64,000 bases of DNA from Lysobacteraceae bacterium NML93-0793 (GCA_002324875.1 NTJG01000001.1:248001-312000), one strand, 5' to 3'. Positions 9,266 to 20,036 are shown, counted from the stretch's first letter. The notes: generated by a model not told the origin, from the sequence alone. A program made the numbers and translations.

Positions 9266-9331
9266 GGCGCGGCCTGCGGGGCGGAGCCGGCACTATCGGC
9301 GATCGCCCCGGGTGCATCGTGTGAATGCGAC

Positions 9332-10057
9332 TCAGCGCGGCGCCCGGCCCTCGGGACCGCCGTACCACAGCGCCAGTGCATCCCGGCTGCGCAGCATCCG
9401 GGTGCCCTGGCGGGCGAAACGCCACAGCAGGCGCAGCTGCGTCCAGGTCGAGGCATGCGCGAGCTTGCGGCCGGAGGTCTGCACGGCCTCGCGCAGGATC
9501 ACGAACCGTCCGACGCCGGCCAGCGCCCGGCTCAGCGCCACGTCCTCGCCCGCGAACAGGGTGGTGTCGAACCCGCCGACGGCATCGAAGGTCTCGCGCG
9601 TGCAGAACAGGAAGCAGCCCGGTGCGATGCCGGTGTAGCGGAACACCAGGCCGACGAGTCGGACGGCCAGTCGCAGCGGCCAGGGTCGCGGGCCTTCGAG
9701 CGCGACCCGACAGCCGCCACCGACCGCGCCGGATGCCAGCGCGTCCAATGCCGCCCGCAGCAGCGGCGCATCGACCTGGGTGTCGGCGTCCACGAACACC
9801 AGCAGCGGCGCCGTGCTGGCCGCCGCCCCGGCGTTGCGGGTGGCGGCGATCTGGCGATGTGCCACCTGCAGCACGCGTGCACCGCCGGCGATCGCGCAGG
9901 CCGCCGTGTCGTCGGTGGACCCGTCATCGACGACCACGATCTCGCTGTCCACACCCACGGCGCGGCAGGCGTCGTGCAGGGCCTGCAGCGTGGCCGGCAG
10001 GCAGGCGGCCTCGTTCCAGGCCGGAATCACGAAGGCCACCCTCGGATCGGGGATCAT
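9332..10057 (-). CDS. family 2 glycosyltransferase
   Basis: A 241-residue GT-A fold enzyme. It starts with VAFVIPAWNEAACLPATL, has the nucleotide-binding VVVDDGSTDDTA, and carries the metal-binding DxD in VFVDADTQ. Later motifs include GGFDTTLFAGEDVALS, where the ED would hold the catalytic base. No clear membrane segment is present apart from a hydrophobic patch near residues 130-150. It begins 7 bases after the aldo/keto reductase stop, which suggests cotranscription. Donor and acceptor are unknown. Confidence 0.88.
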   Translation of the reverse strand: MIPDPRVAFVIPAWNEAACLPATLQALHDACRAVGVDSEIVVVDDGSTDDTAACAIAGGARVLQVAHRQIAATRNAGAAASTAPLLVFVDADTQVDAPLLRAALDALASGAVGGGCRVALEGPRPWPLRLAVRLVGLVFRYTGIAPGCFLFCTRETFDAVGGFDTTLFAGEDVALSRALAGVGRFVILREAVQTSGRKLAHASTWTQLRLLWRFARQGTRMLRSRDALALWYGGPEGRAPR

Positions 10058-10064
10058 CCGCGGC

Positions 10065-11060
<996 letters not shown>

Positions 11061-11088
11061 CGAATGGCTCCGTCGCGCGAAAGGACGC

Positions 11089-12255
11089 TCACTGTGGCGA
11101 CCGGCGTGGCAAGCCCGCGTCGAGGTCGGCGCGGCTCACCGTCTCGGCGCCGGGGGAGTGCGTGTCGTCGTGGCGCATCGGCCGGTCCTGGCCCGTGGAC
11201 GGGCGCGAGGACACGGCCTCGCTGATCTCGTTGCGCAGCCGCGGCAGCGCCTCGGGATGCGCGCGGTTGAGAAACGCGAGCATGCCTTCGCGCACCGCGC
11301 AGCGCAGGTCGAACAGATCGCCGGAATTGCGCGCGCTGACCAGCAGCCGCACTTCGATCGTGTGCCGGTCGGTCTCGGTGATCTGGGTCACGCAGACGCG
11401 GCGATCCCAGCGCGGATCGGCCTCGCAGATGCGCTGCAACTCCGCGCGGATGGCGTCGATCGGCGCGCGGTGGTCGAGCCACAGAAACGCGGTGCCGAGC
11501 AGCTGCGCGCTGCTGCGCGTCCAGTTCTGGAACGGATTGGAAATGAACCAGTGCAGCGGCACCACGAGCCGGCGTTCGTCCCAGATGCGCACCACCACGT
11601 AGGTCGAGGTGATCTCCTCGATCCGGCCCCATTCGCCGTCGACGATGACCACATCGTCGAGCCGGATGGGCTGGGCCAGCGCGATCTGCAGGCCGGCGAT
11701 CAGGTTGCCGAACACCGGCTGCGCGGCCACGCCGGCGACCAGGCCGATGATGCCGGCCGAGGCCAGCAGCGCGGTGCCGACCTGGCGCACCTGCGGGAAC
11801 GTCATCAGGGCCAGCGCCACGCCGACCAGCACCACCGCGCCCTGCAGCACGCGGCTGATCACCCGGGTCTGGGTCTGCACGCGGCGCGCGGCGAGGTTGT
11901 CTTCGACATCGACCGGGTGCTCGAGCAGGATCCGGTCCTCGACCGCGCCCACCACGCGCGCGACCAGCCAGGTCAGGCACAGCATGCCGCCGAGCGCGAT
12001 CCAGTGACGCAGCGTGGCGACGAGTGCGGGATCGAGCGGCGTGGCATCGAGCGCGATCGCCAGGAACAGCAGCGGCAGGGCCGTCGCCGCCGGCACCGCG
12101 ACGACGTGGGCGATGCGTGCGCGCAGGTGCTCGCGCGCATGCCGACCGGCCGTGCGGGCGAGGCGGCGCAGGCTCAGATGCACCAGCACACCGAGCAGCA
12201 GGGCGACCGCGAGCGGCCAGACGGTGGCGGCCAGCGTGTTCCAGTCCCAGGCCAT
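11089..12255 (-). CDS. mechanosensitive ion channel, MscS family
   Basis: A 388-residue inner-membrane channel. Four hydrophobic segments precede the MscS pore helix region [17 protein letters not shown], and the upper beta domain [27 protein letters not shown], with [10 protein letters not shown], is typical. The C-terminal domain is soluble. It protects against hypo-osmotic shock in known relatives. The ATG at 12255 was chosen because GGAG lies at good spacing before it; in-frame ATGs at 12270 and 12294 lack this. Confidence 0.92.
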   Translation of the reverse strand: MAWDWNTLAATVWPLAVALLLGVLVHLSLRRLARTAGRHAREHLRARIAHVVAVPAATALPLLFLAIALDATPLDPALVATLRHWIALGGMLCLTWLVARVVGAVEDRILLEHPVDVEDNLAARRVQTQTRVISRVLQGAVVLVGVALALMTFPQVRQVGTALLASAGIIGLVAGVAAQPVFGNLIAGLQIALAQPIRLDDVVIVDGEWGRIEEITSTYVVVRIWDERRLVVPLHWFISNPFQNWTRSSAQLLGTAFLWLDHRAPIDAIRAELQRICEADPRWDRRVCVTQITETDRHTIEVRLLVSARNSGDLFDLRCAVREGMLAFLNRAHPEALPRLRNEISEAVSSRPSTGQDRPMRHDDTHSPGAETVSRADLDAGLPRRSPQ

Positions 12256-12331
12256 ACACGTCTCCAGCATCGGAAAGGACGTCCGATGCTGCACTGCGGC
12301 GAGTCGAGAGCGTGTGGTTCCGGGCGCGGTG

Positions 12332-13237
12332 TCAGTCGCGCGCGCGCCGGGCCGGTTCCGGTTCCGGTTCGAGACGTCGCAACAGGCTCACCGCCAGTAC
12401 CAGGCCGACGGCTAGGTAGGGCAGGCCCGACGGCACCCACATCAGCAGCCCGGCGAGCTGCTGGTCACGCGCGGGATCGACGCCGAGCAGCAGCGTGCGA
12501 TCGCTGTAGGCCGGGTACAGCAGGCGCGGCGCAAAGGTCAGCAGGGCGCCGAGAAAACCCATCATCATCATCGCCGTGACCAGCGCGACCAGGCCGCCGA
12601 CCGCGCCGCCGTCGCGCGCGCGCAAGCGGCGCCAGACCGCCGACCAGAACCAGAGCCCGGCCAGCAGCACGCTCGCGTTCATCGCCCGGTGCACCGGTTC
12701 GCTGGCCAGTGCAGCCGACGTGGCCGCGGGCAGGTGCCAGGCGAGCATGGTGCCGACGTGCGCCACCGTGGCCGGCGCGAGTGCCGTCGCCGCGCCGTCG
12801 AGCCAGCGGGGCAGCGGACGGCGCGCGACGCGATCACCGGCCACGGTGGCAGCTATGACCGTGCCGGGCCGCCCGGCCAGCAGCAGTGGCGGGGCAAGGG
12901 CGAGCAGCGTCATGTGCTGGGCGACATGGGCCGACAGCGCATACGCGGCGAAGGCGTCGAGCGGCCATACGAGCGCCAGCAGGACGGTCAGCACGCCGCA
13001 GGCGAACGCGCCGGTGGCGACGAGATCCGCGCGGCCCACGCCCGTGTGCGTCCAGCGCCGGACGCAGCCGGTCGCGTACAGCCCGACTGCGAGCAGCAGC
13101 GGCAGCAGGGTCCACGGCGACAGCGTCCAGGCCGTGGCCAGCGTGGGGGGCGGGCCGTCCGGCAGCGCTGCCCACACGGGCATCGCCGCACCGGTGGCGA
13201 GACATCCGAAGATGCGGGAGTGTCGGCGCGAACGCAT
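12332..13237 (-). CDS. cytochrome c oxidase assembly protein, CtaG/Caa3 family
   Basis: A 301-residue polytopic membrane protein of the Caa3_CtaG type. The conserved pattern is visible: a signal-like first segment, AYALSAHVAQHMTLLALAPPLLLAGRP (His-rich helix), TMLAWHLPAA, MMMMGFLGALLTFAPRLLYP and DQQLAGLLMWVPSGLPY. Family members are needed for copper insertion into the oxidase. It lies near a cytochrome oxidase operon in the same direction, separated by one opposite gene, so it probably serves that oxidase. The start at 13237 begins with a basic leader (MRSRRHSR); the preceding in-frame codons look non-coding. Confidence 0.9.
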   Translation of the reverse strand: MRSRRHSRIFGCLATGAAMPVWAALPDGPPPTLATAWTLSPWTLLPLLLAVGLYATGCVRRWTHTGVGRADLVATGAFACGVLTVLLALVWPLDAFAAYALSAHVAQHMTLLALAPPLLLAGRPGTVIAATVAGDRVARRPLPRWLDGAATALAPATVAHVGTMLAWHLPAATSAALASEPVHRAMNASVLLAGLWFWSAVWRRLRARDGGAVGGLVALVTAMMMMGFLGALLTFAPRLLYPAYSDRTLLLGVDPARDQQLAGLLMWVPSGLPYLAVGLVLAVSLLRRLEPEPEPARRARD

Positions 13238-13436
13238 GCTCGAGTGCTCGTCGTGCCGGTGCGTGCCGGCGTCTCTGCGCCCACGGCGCGGGCCGTCGAC
13301 TCTAGAGCATCCACCGCCGCGGTCGCGTGGGTGGTCCGACCTCCCGATGCTTGGCGCCTGTCCCTCCATTTGGAACGCCACACGGGCTTGATCCGCGGAC
13401 GCGTAGGCTGGCGCATCGATCCGGCGGGGCAATGCG

Positions 13437-13958
13437 GTGTATTTCTGGCTCAAAGTGGTGCACATCCTCGCGATGACGGTCTGGTTCTCGGGCCTGTTCT
13501 TCCTGCCGCGTCTGTTCGTGGCCCGGCACCGGAGGGAGATCGATGCCGATCCCACGTACTGGAATCCGGTCACCAACACGCTGTTCTTCCGCCTGATGAC
13601 GCCGGCGGCGCTGATCACGATCACCGCCGGCGGCCTGCTGATCGCCTGGAATCCGGCGGGCGCCTGGCTGGTGCTGAAGCTGGTCGTCGTCGCTGCGGCG
13701 GTGTTGCTGCACCTGTATTTCGGCCTGCTGCTGTACGAGCTGGGGCACGACCGCGACCACCACGGCCCGACGTTCTATCGCGTGATCGGTTGGGTGCCGC
13801 TGCTGCTGTTGCTGCTGATTGCCGCCGTGACCGGGGCCAAGCCGCTGACGCTCGGTAACCTGCCCGCGCCGCCGTCAGGTGTGCCGGAGGTGGAAGAGCG
13901 GGTGCCGGGGCTGGAAGAAGGCGGCGAACTGCCGCCGCTGGAATTGCCGGGTTCGTAG
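13437..13958 (+). CDS. HemJ/CopD-like membrane protein (putative protoporphyrinogen IX oxidase)
   Basis: A 173-residue protein with four membrane segments. It starts with a GTG and reads MYFWLKVVHILAMTVWFSGL, then FFLPRLFV, with the conserved His in helix 1. Further on are LMTPAALITITAGG, LKLVVVAAAVLLHLYFG (second conserved Lys and His) and a final helix ending in KPL, all as in HemJ/UPF0093 proteins. HemJ oxidises protoporphyrinogen IX in haem synthesis. A Pro/Glu-rich tail of about 30 residues after the last helix is unusual. A CopD-type copper protein is the alternative. It lies between ctaG and the oxidase operon but reads in the opposite direction. Confidence 0.75.
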   Translation: MYFWLKVVHILAMTVWFSGLFFLPRLFVARHRREIDADPTYWNPVTNTLFFRLMTPAALITITAGGLLIAWNPAGAWLVLKLVVVAAAVLLHLYFGLLLYELGHDRDHHGPTFYRVIGWVPLLLLLLIAAVTGAKPLTLGNLPAPPSGVPEVEERVPGLEEGGELPPLELPGS

Positions 13959-14325
13959 CGCGCTTGAATCAGTGGGGCGCAAGATCCCGAGCCGGGCGCG
14001 TTCGTGAGCGGCTCAAGGCGCGATGCCTGCCGCTTTACGCTTTTACCGAAGGCCTCGCGTCCGCGTTTGCTCTTCCCACGCTCTTGGGAATGATGCTCCC
14101 GTTCGCTATCTGGCGACTGCGTAGGCGCCTCATTGTTCTGGCAACGGCAGACGCAGCAGCAAGACAAGCAAAAGCGACAGCGATAGCGATGGCAGCGACA
14201 ACAGCGACACCAAGGGCGGCTCGACTGCGGGGTTGCGGGCGGTTCGGTCGACGAGCGCGAAGCGGAGGCCGAGTGACGCGAATCCCTGTATCTCGGGCTT
14301 CTCCCTGTATCTCGGGCCTCGCGCG
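13959..14325. other. non-coding gap between convergent genes, low-complexity and short tandem repeat
   Basis: No convincing gene is present. The stretch at about 14140-14215 is a (GCGACA)-like low-complexity tract. A 16-base unit (TCCCTGTATCTCGGGC) occurs twice at 14283-14298 and 14302-14317. No T-tract terminator was seen although the flanking genes converge. Confidence 0.5.
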
Positions 14326-14865
14326 TCACTCCGCCGGCGGCTTCTCCACGGCATCGCGGCCACTCAGCGCTTCTGTCTCCTCGTCGCCGTAGACGCCCAC
14401 GCCGTGGCGGAAGCTCAAGGTGCCGCCGAGCCAGCCGGCCACGCCGACCAGTACGGCCATCACCGCCGACGACAGCAGGCCCCACGGCCACACCGCGGCC
14501 ACCGGATCGGGCACGCGCAGCCAGACGCCGAGCGCCGCCATCGCGAGCACCATTACCGCGACAATGAAGTGGTTCCACGCCGACACGTGCCGGCGCACCA
14601 CGCGGATCGACATCATGTCCATCGTCCCGACGATGCCGGCGAGCACGCCGAAGCCCAGGCCGCCGACGTTGAGCCAGAACGAGAGTTCGGCCCAGAACGG
14701 CGCACCCAGCCACAGGTGCAGCACGTCGGTCACCACCACCATCGAGAGGAACGCGATCGGAAACGTCACCAGCATCGGATGGATCGGATGCTTGGCGATC
14801 GCGAGCACGCTCTCGACGGTGTGGCTCTGGGTGTCGGGAACGGGTTGTTTGAGATCCTTGCGCAT
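14326..14865 (-). CDS. DUF2231 domain membrane protein
   Basis: A 179-residue protein with about four membrane helices. The DUF2231 signature is near the N terminus (KHPIHPMLVTFPIAFLSM), with paired His residues that may bind haem or metal in this family. It continues with FWLNVGGLGFGVLAGIVGTMDMM and ends in a hydrophilic tail. It is the last gene of the leftward oxidase operon, 14 bases after the preceding stop, so a role tied to the respiratory chain is likely but unproven. Confidence 0.85.
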   Translation of the reverse strand: MRKDLKQPVPDTQSHTVESVLAIAKHPIHPMLVTFPIAFLSMVVVTDVLHLWLGAPFWAELSFWLNVGGLGFGVLAGIVGTMDMMSIRVVRRHVSAWNHFIVAVMVLAMAALGVWLRVPDPVAAVWPWGLLSSAVMAVLVGVAGWLGGTLSFRHGVGVYGDEETEALSGRDAVEKPPAE

Positions 14866-14879
14866 CGGGTCTTGGCGCC

Positions 14880-15251
14880 TCAGGCGCAGGTCGGAAGCAG
14901 CGCCAGCGGCGCCGCAGTGAATGCCACGCCGAGTGCGGAGACGGCGGCGCCGAGCAGGCCCAGCGTGGTCATGAAGCGGCGACGGGTGTGATCGGCACGG
15001 CCGGTGTCGTCGCCGGCCAGCAGCACGCGGCGGATGTGCCACACCCGCAGCGCCTCCCAGGCGATCGCCGCGAGCACGAGCGCGGTCAGCGCCCACAGCA
15101 CCCAGGTCATGGTCTCGAGCCCGGCCACGGGCGTGCGCCACAGCTGCCGTGCGCAGGCCAGGCCCTGCAGGCTGTAGAGCGCGACGAAATGCAGCGCCCA
15201 CAGCGCGAACGGCGCCGACATGCGGGTCAGGGTGATGCGCGGCGTGTTCAC
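14880..15251 (-). CDS. small membrane protein of the cytochrome oxidase operon
   Basis: A 123-residue protein with three hydrophobic segments (about residues 14-32, 49-67 and 94-115). The GTG at 15251 overlaps the stop of the oxidase fusion gene (GTGA), which decides the start; the ATG at 15221 is the alternative. It occupies the place where subunit IV-like or assembly proteins are found in comparable coxMNOP-type operons. No family motif was recognised. Confidence 0.7.
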   Translation of the reverse strand: MNTPRITLTRMSAPFALWALHFVALYSLQGLACARQLWRTPVAGLETMTWVLWALTALVLAAIAWEALRVWHIRRVLLAGDDTGRADHTRRRFMTTLGLLGAAVSALGVAFTAAPLALLPTCA

Positions 15252-17788
15252 AGCCACCTCGGGAACAGGTGCAGCACGGCCCAGGTGACGACGCCCAGGC
15301 CCACGACATAGCGCCAGAAGCCGGCGGCGATGCGCGATTCCAGGCAGCGCACCGCATCCACGTGCCCGCGATGGATGCGCAGCGCGACGAAGCCGCCGAT
15401 CAGCATCGCCACGATCACATGCATGGCATGGAAGCCGGCCATCGTCCACACCACCGATGCATAGGCGTGCACCTGCGGCGCGCCGACCGCCGCCCACAGT
15501 GCAGGCAGATGCACGGCCAGCAGCGCCGCGCCGGCGGTGATCGCCATGACGTGCCAGGCGATCGCCGCGCGCGTGCGCCCCGCGCGCAGCGCCGCCGGCG
15601 CGCGCCAGGCCGCGAGCAGCGGTGCCGCCAGCATCGCCAGCGACACCACGGCCGGCGTCCACGCCATCACGGTGGCGCCGCCCGCCGGCCAGGCCGGTGC
15701 GTTGAGCCACAGATAGAAATAGGCGAACACCAGCGAGGCGAACAGCGAGCCGTCGATCAGCAGCGAGCCGACCAGCGCCCACCAGCCGGGTGCATTCTTC
15801 GCCGCGGCTTGCGTGGGCAGGCGCAGGCCCGGTGCGATCTCGATCTCGACCGGCGCATGACGGTCACCGGTCGTCCACACCCAGCGCAGGAACACGCCGA
15901 TCAGCGGCACCAGCGTCAGGATCGACAACCAGTACTGCGAGCTGATGAAGCCGGCCAGCAGCACCGCGATCAGCGCCGCGGCCACGATCGGCCACCAGGT
16001 CGAACTGGAGACGCGGATCACCTGTTCCGGCTGTCCGGACTGGATGCCGGTGCCGAGCAGCTCGCGCCGGTCGTCGTGCGCATCGCCGAGCAGGCCGTCG
16101 GTACGGCGCGTGGCCTCGACCACCTCCGGGTTGTCCCAAAGCGGGTAGCGGCTCTGGATCTGCGGTACCGACGCGAAGTTGTAGCTCGGCACCGGTGTCG
16201 GCACCGCCCATTCCAGCGTGCCGGCCTGCCAAGGATTCTCGACCCCGCGTCGTCCGAGCACGAAGCACAGCGCCACGTCGATCAGGATCGCGATCACGCC
16301 CACGGCCATCACGAAGCCCGCGGCGGTCGACAGCAGGTTGAGCCACTGCACGCCGAGTTCCATCGCGTAGGTGTCCACGCGGCGTGGCATGCCGGCCATG
16401 CCGGTCACGTGCATCGGCAGGAAGGCGAGGTTGAAGCCGATGAACACCAGCCAGAAGCCACTGCGGCTCAGCGATTCGCTGGGCATGCGGCCGCTGGCCA
16501 GCGGCAGCCAGTAGTACAGGCCCGCGAACAGCGGGAACATCAGGCCACCGATCAGCACGTAGTGCAGATGGGCGACGACGAAATGGGTGTCGTGCACCTG
16601 CCAGTTGAACGGCACGAAGGCCAGCATCACCCCGGTCAGCCCGCCGCAGACGAACACCACGAAGAAGCCGATGATGTAGAGCATCGGCACGCGCAGCCAC
16701 GGCTTGCCGGCCCACAGCGTGGCCAGCCACGCGAAGATCTGGATGCCGGTGGGGATGGCGACCATCATGCTGGCCGCGCTGAAGAACGCCAGCGCCAGCA
16801 ACGGGATGCCCACCGCGAACATGTGGTGCACCCACAGACCGAAACTCAGGAAGCCGGTCGCGATCAGCGCCAGCACGATCCAGGTGTAGCCGATCATCGG
16901 CCGACGCGCGAAGGTCTGCACCACCATCGACACCACGCCCGCCGCGGGCAGGAAGATGATGTAGACCTCGGGGTGGCCGAACAGCCAGAACAGGTGCTGC
17001 CACAGCAGCGGATCGCCGCCGCGCGCGACCTCGAAGAACGCGAAGTCGAACGCGCGCTGGATCTCCAGCAGGATGCTGGCGAGGATCAGCGGCGGAAAGC
17101 CGAACGCGATCATGAAGGCGGTCACCAGCACCGCCCACGCGAACAGCGGCATGCGCCGCAGGTCCATGCCCGGTGCGCGCGTGATCAGGATCGCGACGAT
17201 CAGCTCGACCGCCGCGGTCACCGCGGCGATTTCGGCGAAGGTCACGCCGATCAGCCAGAAATCCGCGCCCTTGCCGGGCGAGTAGGTCGCGTCGGTCAGC
17301 GGCGTGTACATGAACCAGCCGCCGTCCGGCACGCTGCCGAAGAGGAAGCTGGAATACAGGAACAGGCCGCCGAACAGGTAGCACCACCAGCCGAACGCCG
17401 ACAGGCGCGGGAACGGCAGGTCGCGCGTGCCGAGCATCTTCGGGATCAGGTACATCGCGAAGCCTTCCATGATCGGCACCGCGAACAGGAACATCATCGT
17501 CGTGCCGTGCATGGTCACGAACTGCGCGTAACGCTCGGGATCGAGCACGTTCAACCCCGGCCATGCGAGCTGCAGGCGGATGAACATCGACAGCATGCCG
17601 CCGATCAGCAGGAACGCGAGGCCGGTGACGATGAAGCGCATCGCGACCGTGGAGTGGTTGACCGCGGTCAGCTGGCCGACGAGGCCGGGCGCGTTCGACC
17701 ACACGCGGTCGAGCCGTGCCAGACGGTCGGCATGGCGCAGGTGGTCGCCGGGCGTGGGGATGGTGTGGTCGGGGGTGGCCGGGCTCAC
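15248..17788 (-). CDS. cytochrome c oxidase subunit I-III fusion
   Basis: An 846-residue fusion of oxidase subunits I and III. The subunit I part (about 20-560) keeps all key residues: the haem a ligand in TMHGTTMM, the CuB His and cross-linked Tyr in FGHPEVYIIFLP, the His pair in WVHHMFAVG, and the haem His pair in HDTHFVVAHLHYVL. A linker follows, then a subunit III domain (about 640-840, WWALVGSLLIDGSLFASLVFAYFYLW). It is the proton-pumping terminal oxidase core. The GTG at 17788 overlaps the stop of subunit II (GTGA). The order resembles alternative CoxN-type oxidases rather than the standard ctaCDE layout. Confidence 0.93.
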   Translation of the reverse strand: MSPATPDHTIPTPGDHLRHADRLARLDRVWSNAPGLVGQLTAVNHSTVAMRFIVTGLAFLLIGGMLSMFIRLQLAWPGLNVLDPERYAQFVTMHGTTMMFLFAVPIMEGFAMYLIPKMLGTRDLPFPRLSAFGWWCYLFGGLFLYSSFLFGSVPDGGWFMYTPLTDATYSPGKGADFWLIGVTFAEIAAVTAAVELIVAILITRAPGMDLRRMPLFAWAVLVTAFMIAFGFPPLILASILLEIQRAFDFAFFEVARGGDPLLWQHLFWLFGHPEVYIIFLPAAGVVSMVVQTFARRPMIGYTWIVLALIATGFLSFGLWVHHMFAVGIPLLALAFFSAASMMVAIPTGIQIFAWLATLWAGKPWLRVPMLYIIGFFVVFVCGGLTGVMLAFVPFNWQVHDTHFVVAHLHYVLIGGLMFPLFAGLYYWLPLASGRMPSESLSRSGFWLVFIGFNLAFLPMHVTGMAGMPRRVDTYAMELGVQWLNLLSTAAGFVMAVGVIAILIDVALCFVLGRRGVENPWQAGTLEWAVPTPVPSYNFASVPQIQSRYPLWDNPEVVEATRRTDGLLGDAHDDRRELLGTGIQSGQPEQVIRVSSSTWWPIVAAALIAVLLAGFISSQYWLSILTLVPLIGVFLRWVWTTGDRHAPVEIEIAPGLRLPTQAAAKNAPGWWALVGSLLIDGSLFASLVFAYFYLWLNAPAWPAGGATVMAWTPAVVSLAMLAAPLLAAWRAPAALRAGRTRAAIAWHVMAITAGAALLAVHLPALWAAVGAPQVHAYASVVWTMAGFHAMHVIVAMLIGGFVALRIHRGHVDAVRCLESRIAAGFWRYVVGLGVVTWAVLHLFPRWL

Positions 17789-18606
17789 AGCACGTTCTCC
17801 GAAGCGCCGTGGCGCGGCGGCGCACGTCCGGCGGGGGCGTCGGCCGATGGCGGTTCGTCGGCGGGGCGCGGTTCGCGCGTGGCCAGCCAGCCTTCGAGCG
17901 CGTCGGGCTCGACGATGCGGACCGGAAACACCATGCGCGCGTGTTCCAGACCGCAGAATTCGGCGCATTGGCCGCGCATCGGGGTGTCACGATCGGCGCG
18001 CAGCCGCAGCGTGTGCACGCGGCCGGGAATCGCATCGATCTTGCCGCCCAGCCGCGGAATCCAGAAACTGTGGATCACGTCCTCGCTGGTGATCCGGAAT
18101 TCGACCATCCGCCCCAGCGGCATCGCCAGTTCGTCGATGCTCTCGCCGATGATCCGGTCGTCCGCATCGCGGTAGCGGAAGTGCCATTGCCACTGGCGTG
18201 CGGTGACGTCGATCACCGCGTCGGGCTCTTCGCCGACCCCGGTGACCCGTGCGCTGGTCATCGTGCCGTAGACCAGCAAGGCCGCGACGACGACGACCGG
18301 CAGCACCACGCCGCCCCAGAGGATCAGGCGCTCGGGTCGACGGGGCGCCGCCCCCGGTTCCCGGCGGCGCAGCGTATGCCACAGCAGGGCCAGCACGCCG
18401 ATCCAGACCACAGTGAAGAGGCCGGTCATCAGCCAGCCGCCGCGGGCGATCTCCGCCGCGGCCGGACCTGCGGGCGCGAGCATGGATTGCGGGCCGGAGC
18501 AGGCGCCGAGCAGAACGGCCACCGGAGTTGCCGCAAGGGCGCCGGCGCGGCCGGAGAATCGTGTCCGGATGTCGATGATCGTGCCGCCCCAAGGTCCGCG
18601 TGCCAC
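17785..18606 (-). CDS. cytochrome c oxidase subunit II
   Basis: A 273-residue subunit II. It appears to be a lipoprotein (VAVLLGAC) with two transmembrane helices (about residues 55-75 and 92-112), then a periplasmic cupredoxin domain. The CuA site is complete: DVIHSFWIP, then QCAEFCGLEHARM with Cys-x3-Cys-x3-His-x2-Met. WQWHFRY is the aromatic electron-entry patch. No cytochrome c domain follows, so this is aa3 rather than caa3 architecture. The start is uncertain; GTG 18606 gives a short basic leader before the lipobox, and GTG 18636 is another choice. Confidence 0.88.
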   Translation of the reverse strand: MARGPWGGTIIDIRTRFSGRAGALAATPVAVLLGACSGPQSMLAPAGPAAAEIARGGWLMTGLFTVVWIGVLALLWHTLRRREPGAAPRRPERLILWGGVVLPVVVVAALLVYGTMTSARVTGVGEEPDAVIDVTARQWQWHFRYRDADDRIIGESIDELAMPLGRMVEFRITSEDVIHSFWIPRLGGKIDAIPGRVHTLRLRADRDTPMRGQCAEFCGLEHARMVFPVRIVEPDALEGWLATREPRPADEPPSADAPAGRAPPRHGASENVL

Positions 18607-18755
18607 GGGCTGCCGGTCGGCGAACCCGGCGAGCACGCTAACGAACCGCACGGCCAGACAATGTGAATGCGTCGTGGATGAACCGGCATCACGGCGGTGG
18701 CGCGCGGGTCCCGGCAGTCTCACCGTCTGAGACGTCGAAGCGCCATCGTGCACGC

Positions 18756-20036
18756 GTGAACCTGACCGACAAACTCGCGATCCTCGCCGACGCCGCCAAG
18801 TACGACGCCTCCTGCGCGTCGAGCGGCGCGAACAAACGCGACTCGTCGAAGACCGGCGGCATCGGCAGCACCGAGGGCATGGGCATCTGCCACTCCTACA
18901 CGCCCGACGGGCGCTGCGTGTCGCTGCTGAAGATCCTGCTGACCAACTTCTGCATCTTCGATTGCGCGTACTGCGTCAACCGCGTGTCGAGCAACGTGCG
19001 CCGCGCGCGGTTCACGCCGGAAGAGGTCGTGACGCTGACGCTGGATTTCTACAAGCGCAACTACATCGAAGGCCTGTTCCTCTCCAGCGGCATCATCCGC
19101 AGCGGCGACTACACGATGGAGCAGATGGTCGAGGTCGCGCGCAGCCTGCGCGAGGATCATCGCTTCGCCGGCTACATCCATCTCAAGACGATTCCCGATG
19201 CCGCGCCGGAACTGCTGGCCGCGGCCGGGCGCTACGCCGACCGTCTGAGCATCAACATCGAACTGCCGACCGAGGCCGGCATGAGCGCCTTGGCGCCCGA
19301 GAAGTCCCACGCCGGCATCCATGGCGCGATGGGCGAGCTCAAATGGCGCATCGACGAGGACAAGGACGCGCGCCGGGTGAAGCGCTAGGCCGTGACCGTG
19401 CGCCGCGCCAGGGCGCCGCGCTTCGCGCCGGCCGGGCAGAGCACGCAGATGATCGTCGGCGCCGATGGCGCCAACGACCGCAGCATTCTCGACACCAGCA
19501 ACCGCATGTACGGCACCTATCGCATGCGGCGGGTGTACTACTCGGCCTTCAGCCCGATTCCCGATGCGTCGAAGACGCTGCCGCTGCAGTCGCCGCCGCT
19601 GCTGCGCGAGCACCGGCTCTACCAGGCCGACTGGTTGCTGCGCTTCTACGGCTTCGACGTCGACGAGATCACACCCGATGCGGCGAACGCCGAGGACGTC
19701 GATGCGGAGACGCCCGGCATGCTCGATCTCGACGTCGATCCCAAGCTGGCCTGGGCGCTGCGCAATCCCACCCGGTTTCCCGTCGACATCAACCGCGCGC
19801 CGCGGGAAATGCTGCTGCGCGTTCCGGGCCTGGGTACGCGCAATGTCGAGCGCATCATCGCCGCGCGTCCGCACGGCGCCCTGCGGCTCGACGATCTCGC
19901 CCGGTTGCGGGTGCCGTTGAAGAAGATCATGCCGTTCGTGATCACGCCGGGGCATCACCCGCGCCAGCGGCTCGACGACCCCGCGCGCCTGCGCGCCGAA
20001 CTCGCCCCGCAGCCGCGGCAGGCGAGCCTGTTCTGA
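18756..20036 (+). pseudogene. radical SAM DNA modification/repair protein interrupted by an in-frame TAG
   Basis: The reading frame has the features of the putative DNA modification/repair radical SAM family (TIGR03916-like). The first part, starting at GTG 18756 (VNLTDKLAILADAAKYDASC), carries the 4Fe-4S cluster motif CIFDCAYC. TAG at 19386-19388 stops it, yet the same frame continues from GTG 19392 with conserved sequence: PRFAPAGQSTQMIVGAD, RRVYYSAFSPIPDA and a C-terminal helix-hairpin-helix domain (FPVDINRAPREMLLRVPGLG). The break lies in a linker between conserved blocks. It may be a recent nonsense mutation, a sequencing error, or two polypeptides that still assemble. The next gene is UdgX, the usual partner. 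Confidence 0.8.

Noticed and set aside
15269-18175. 968-residue plus-strand open frame
   Set aside because: It lies opposite the cytochrome oxidase genes and is rich in His, Gln and Arg with no recognisable protein features.
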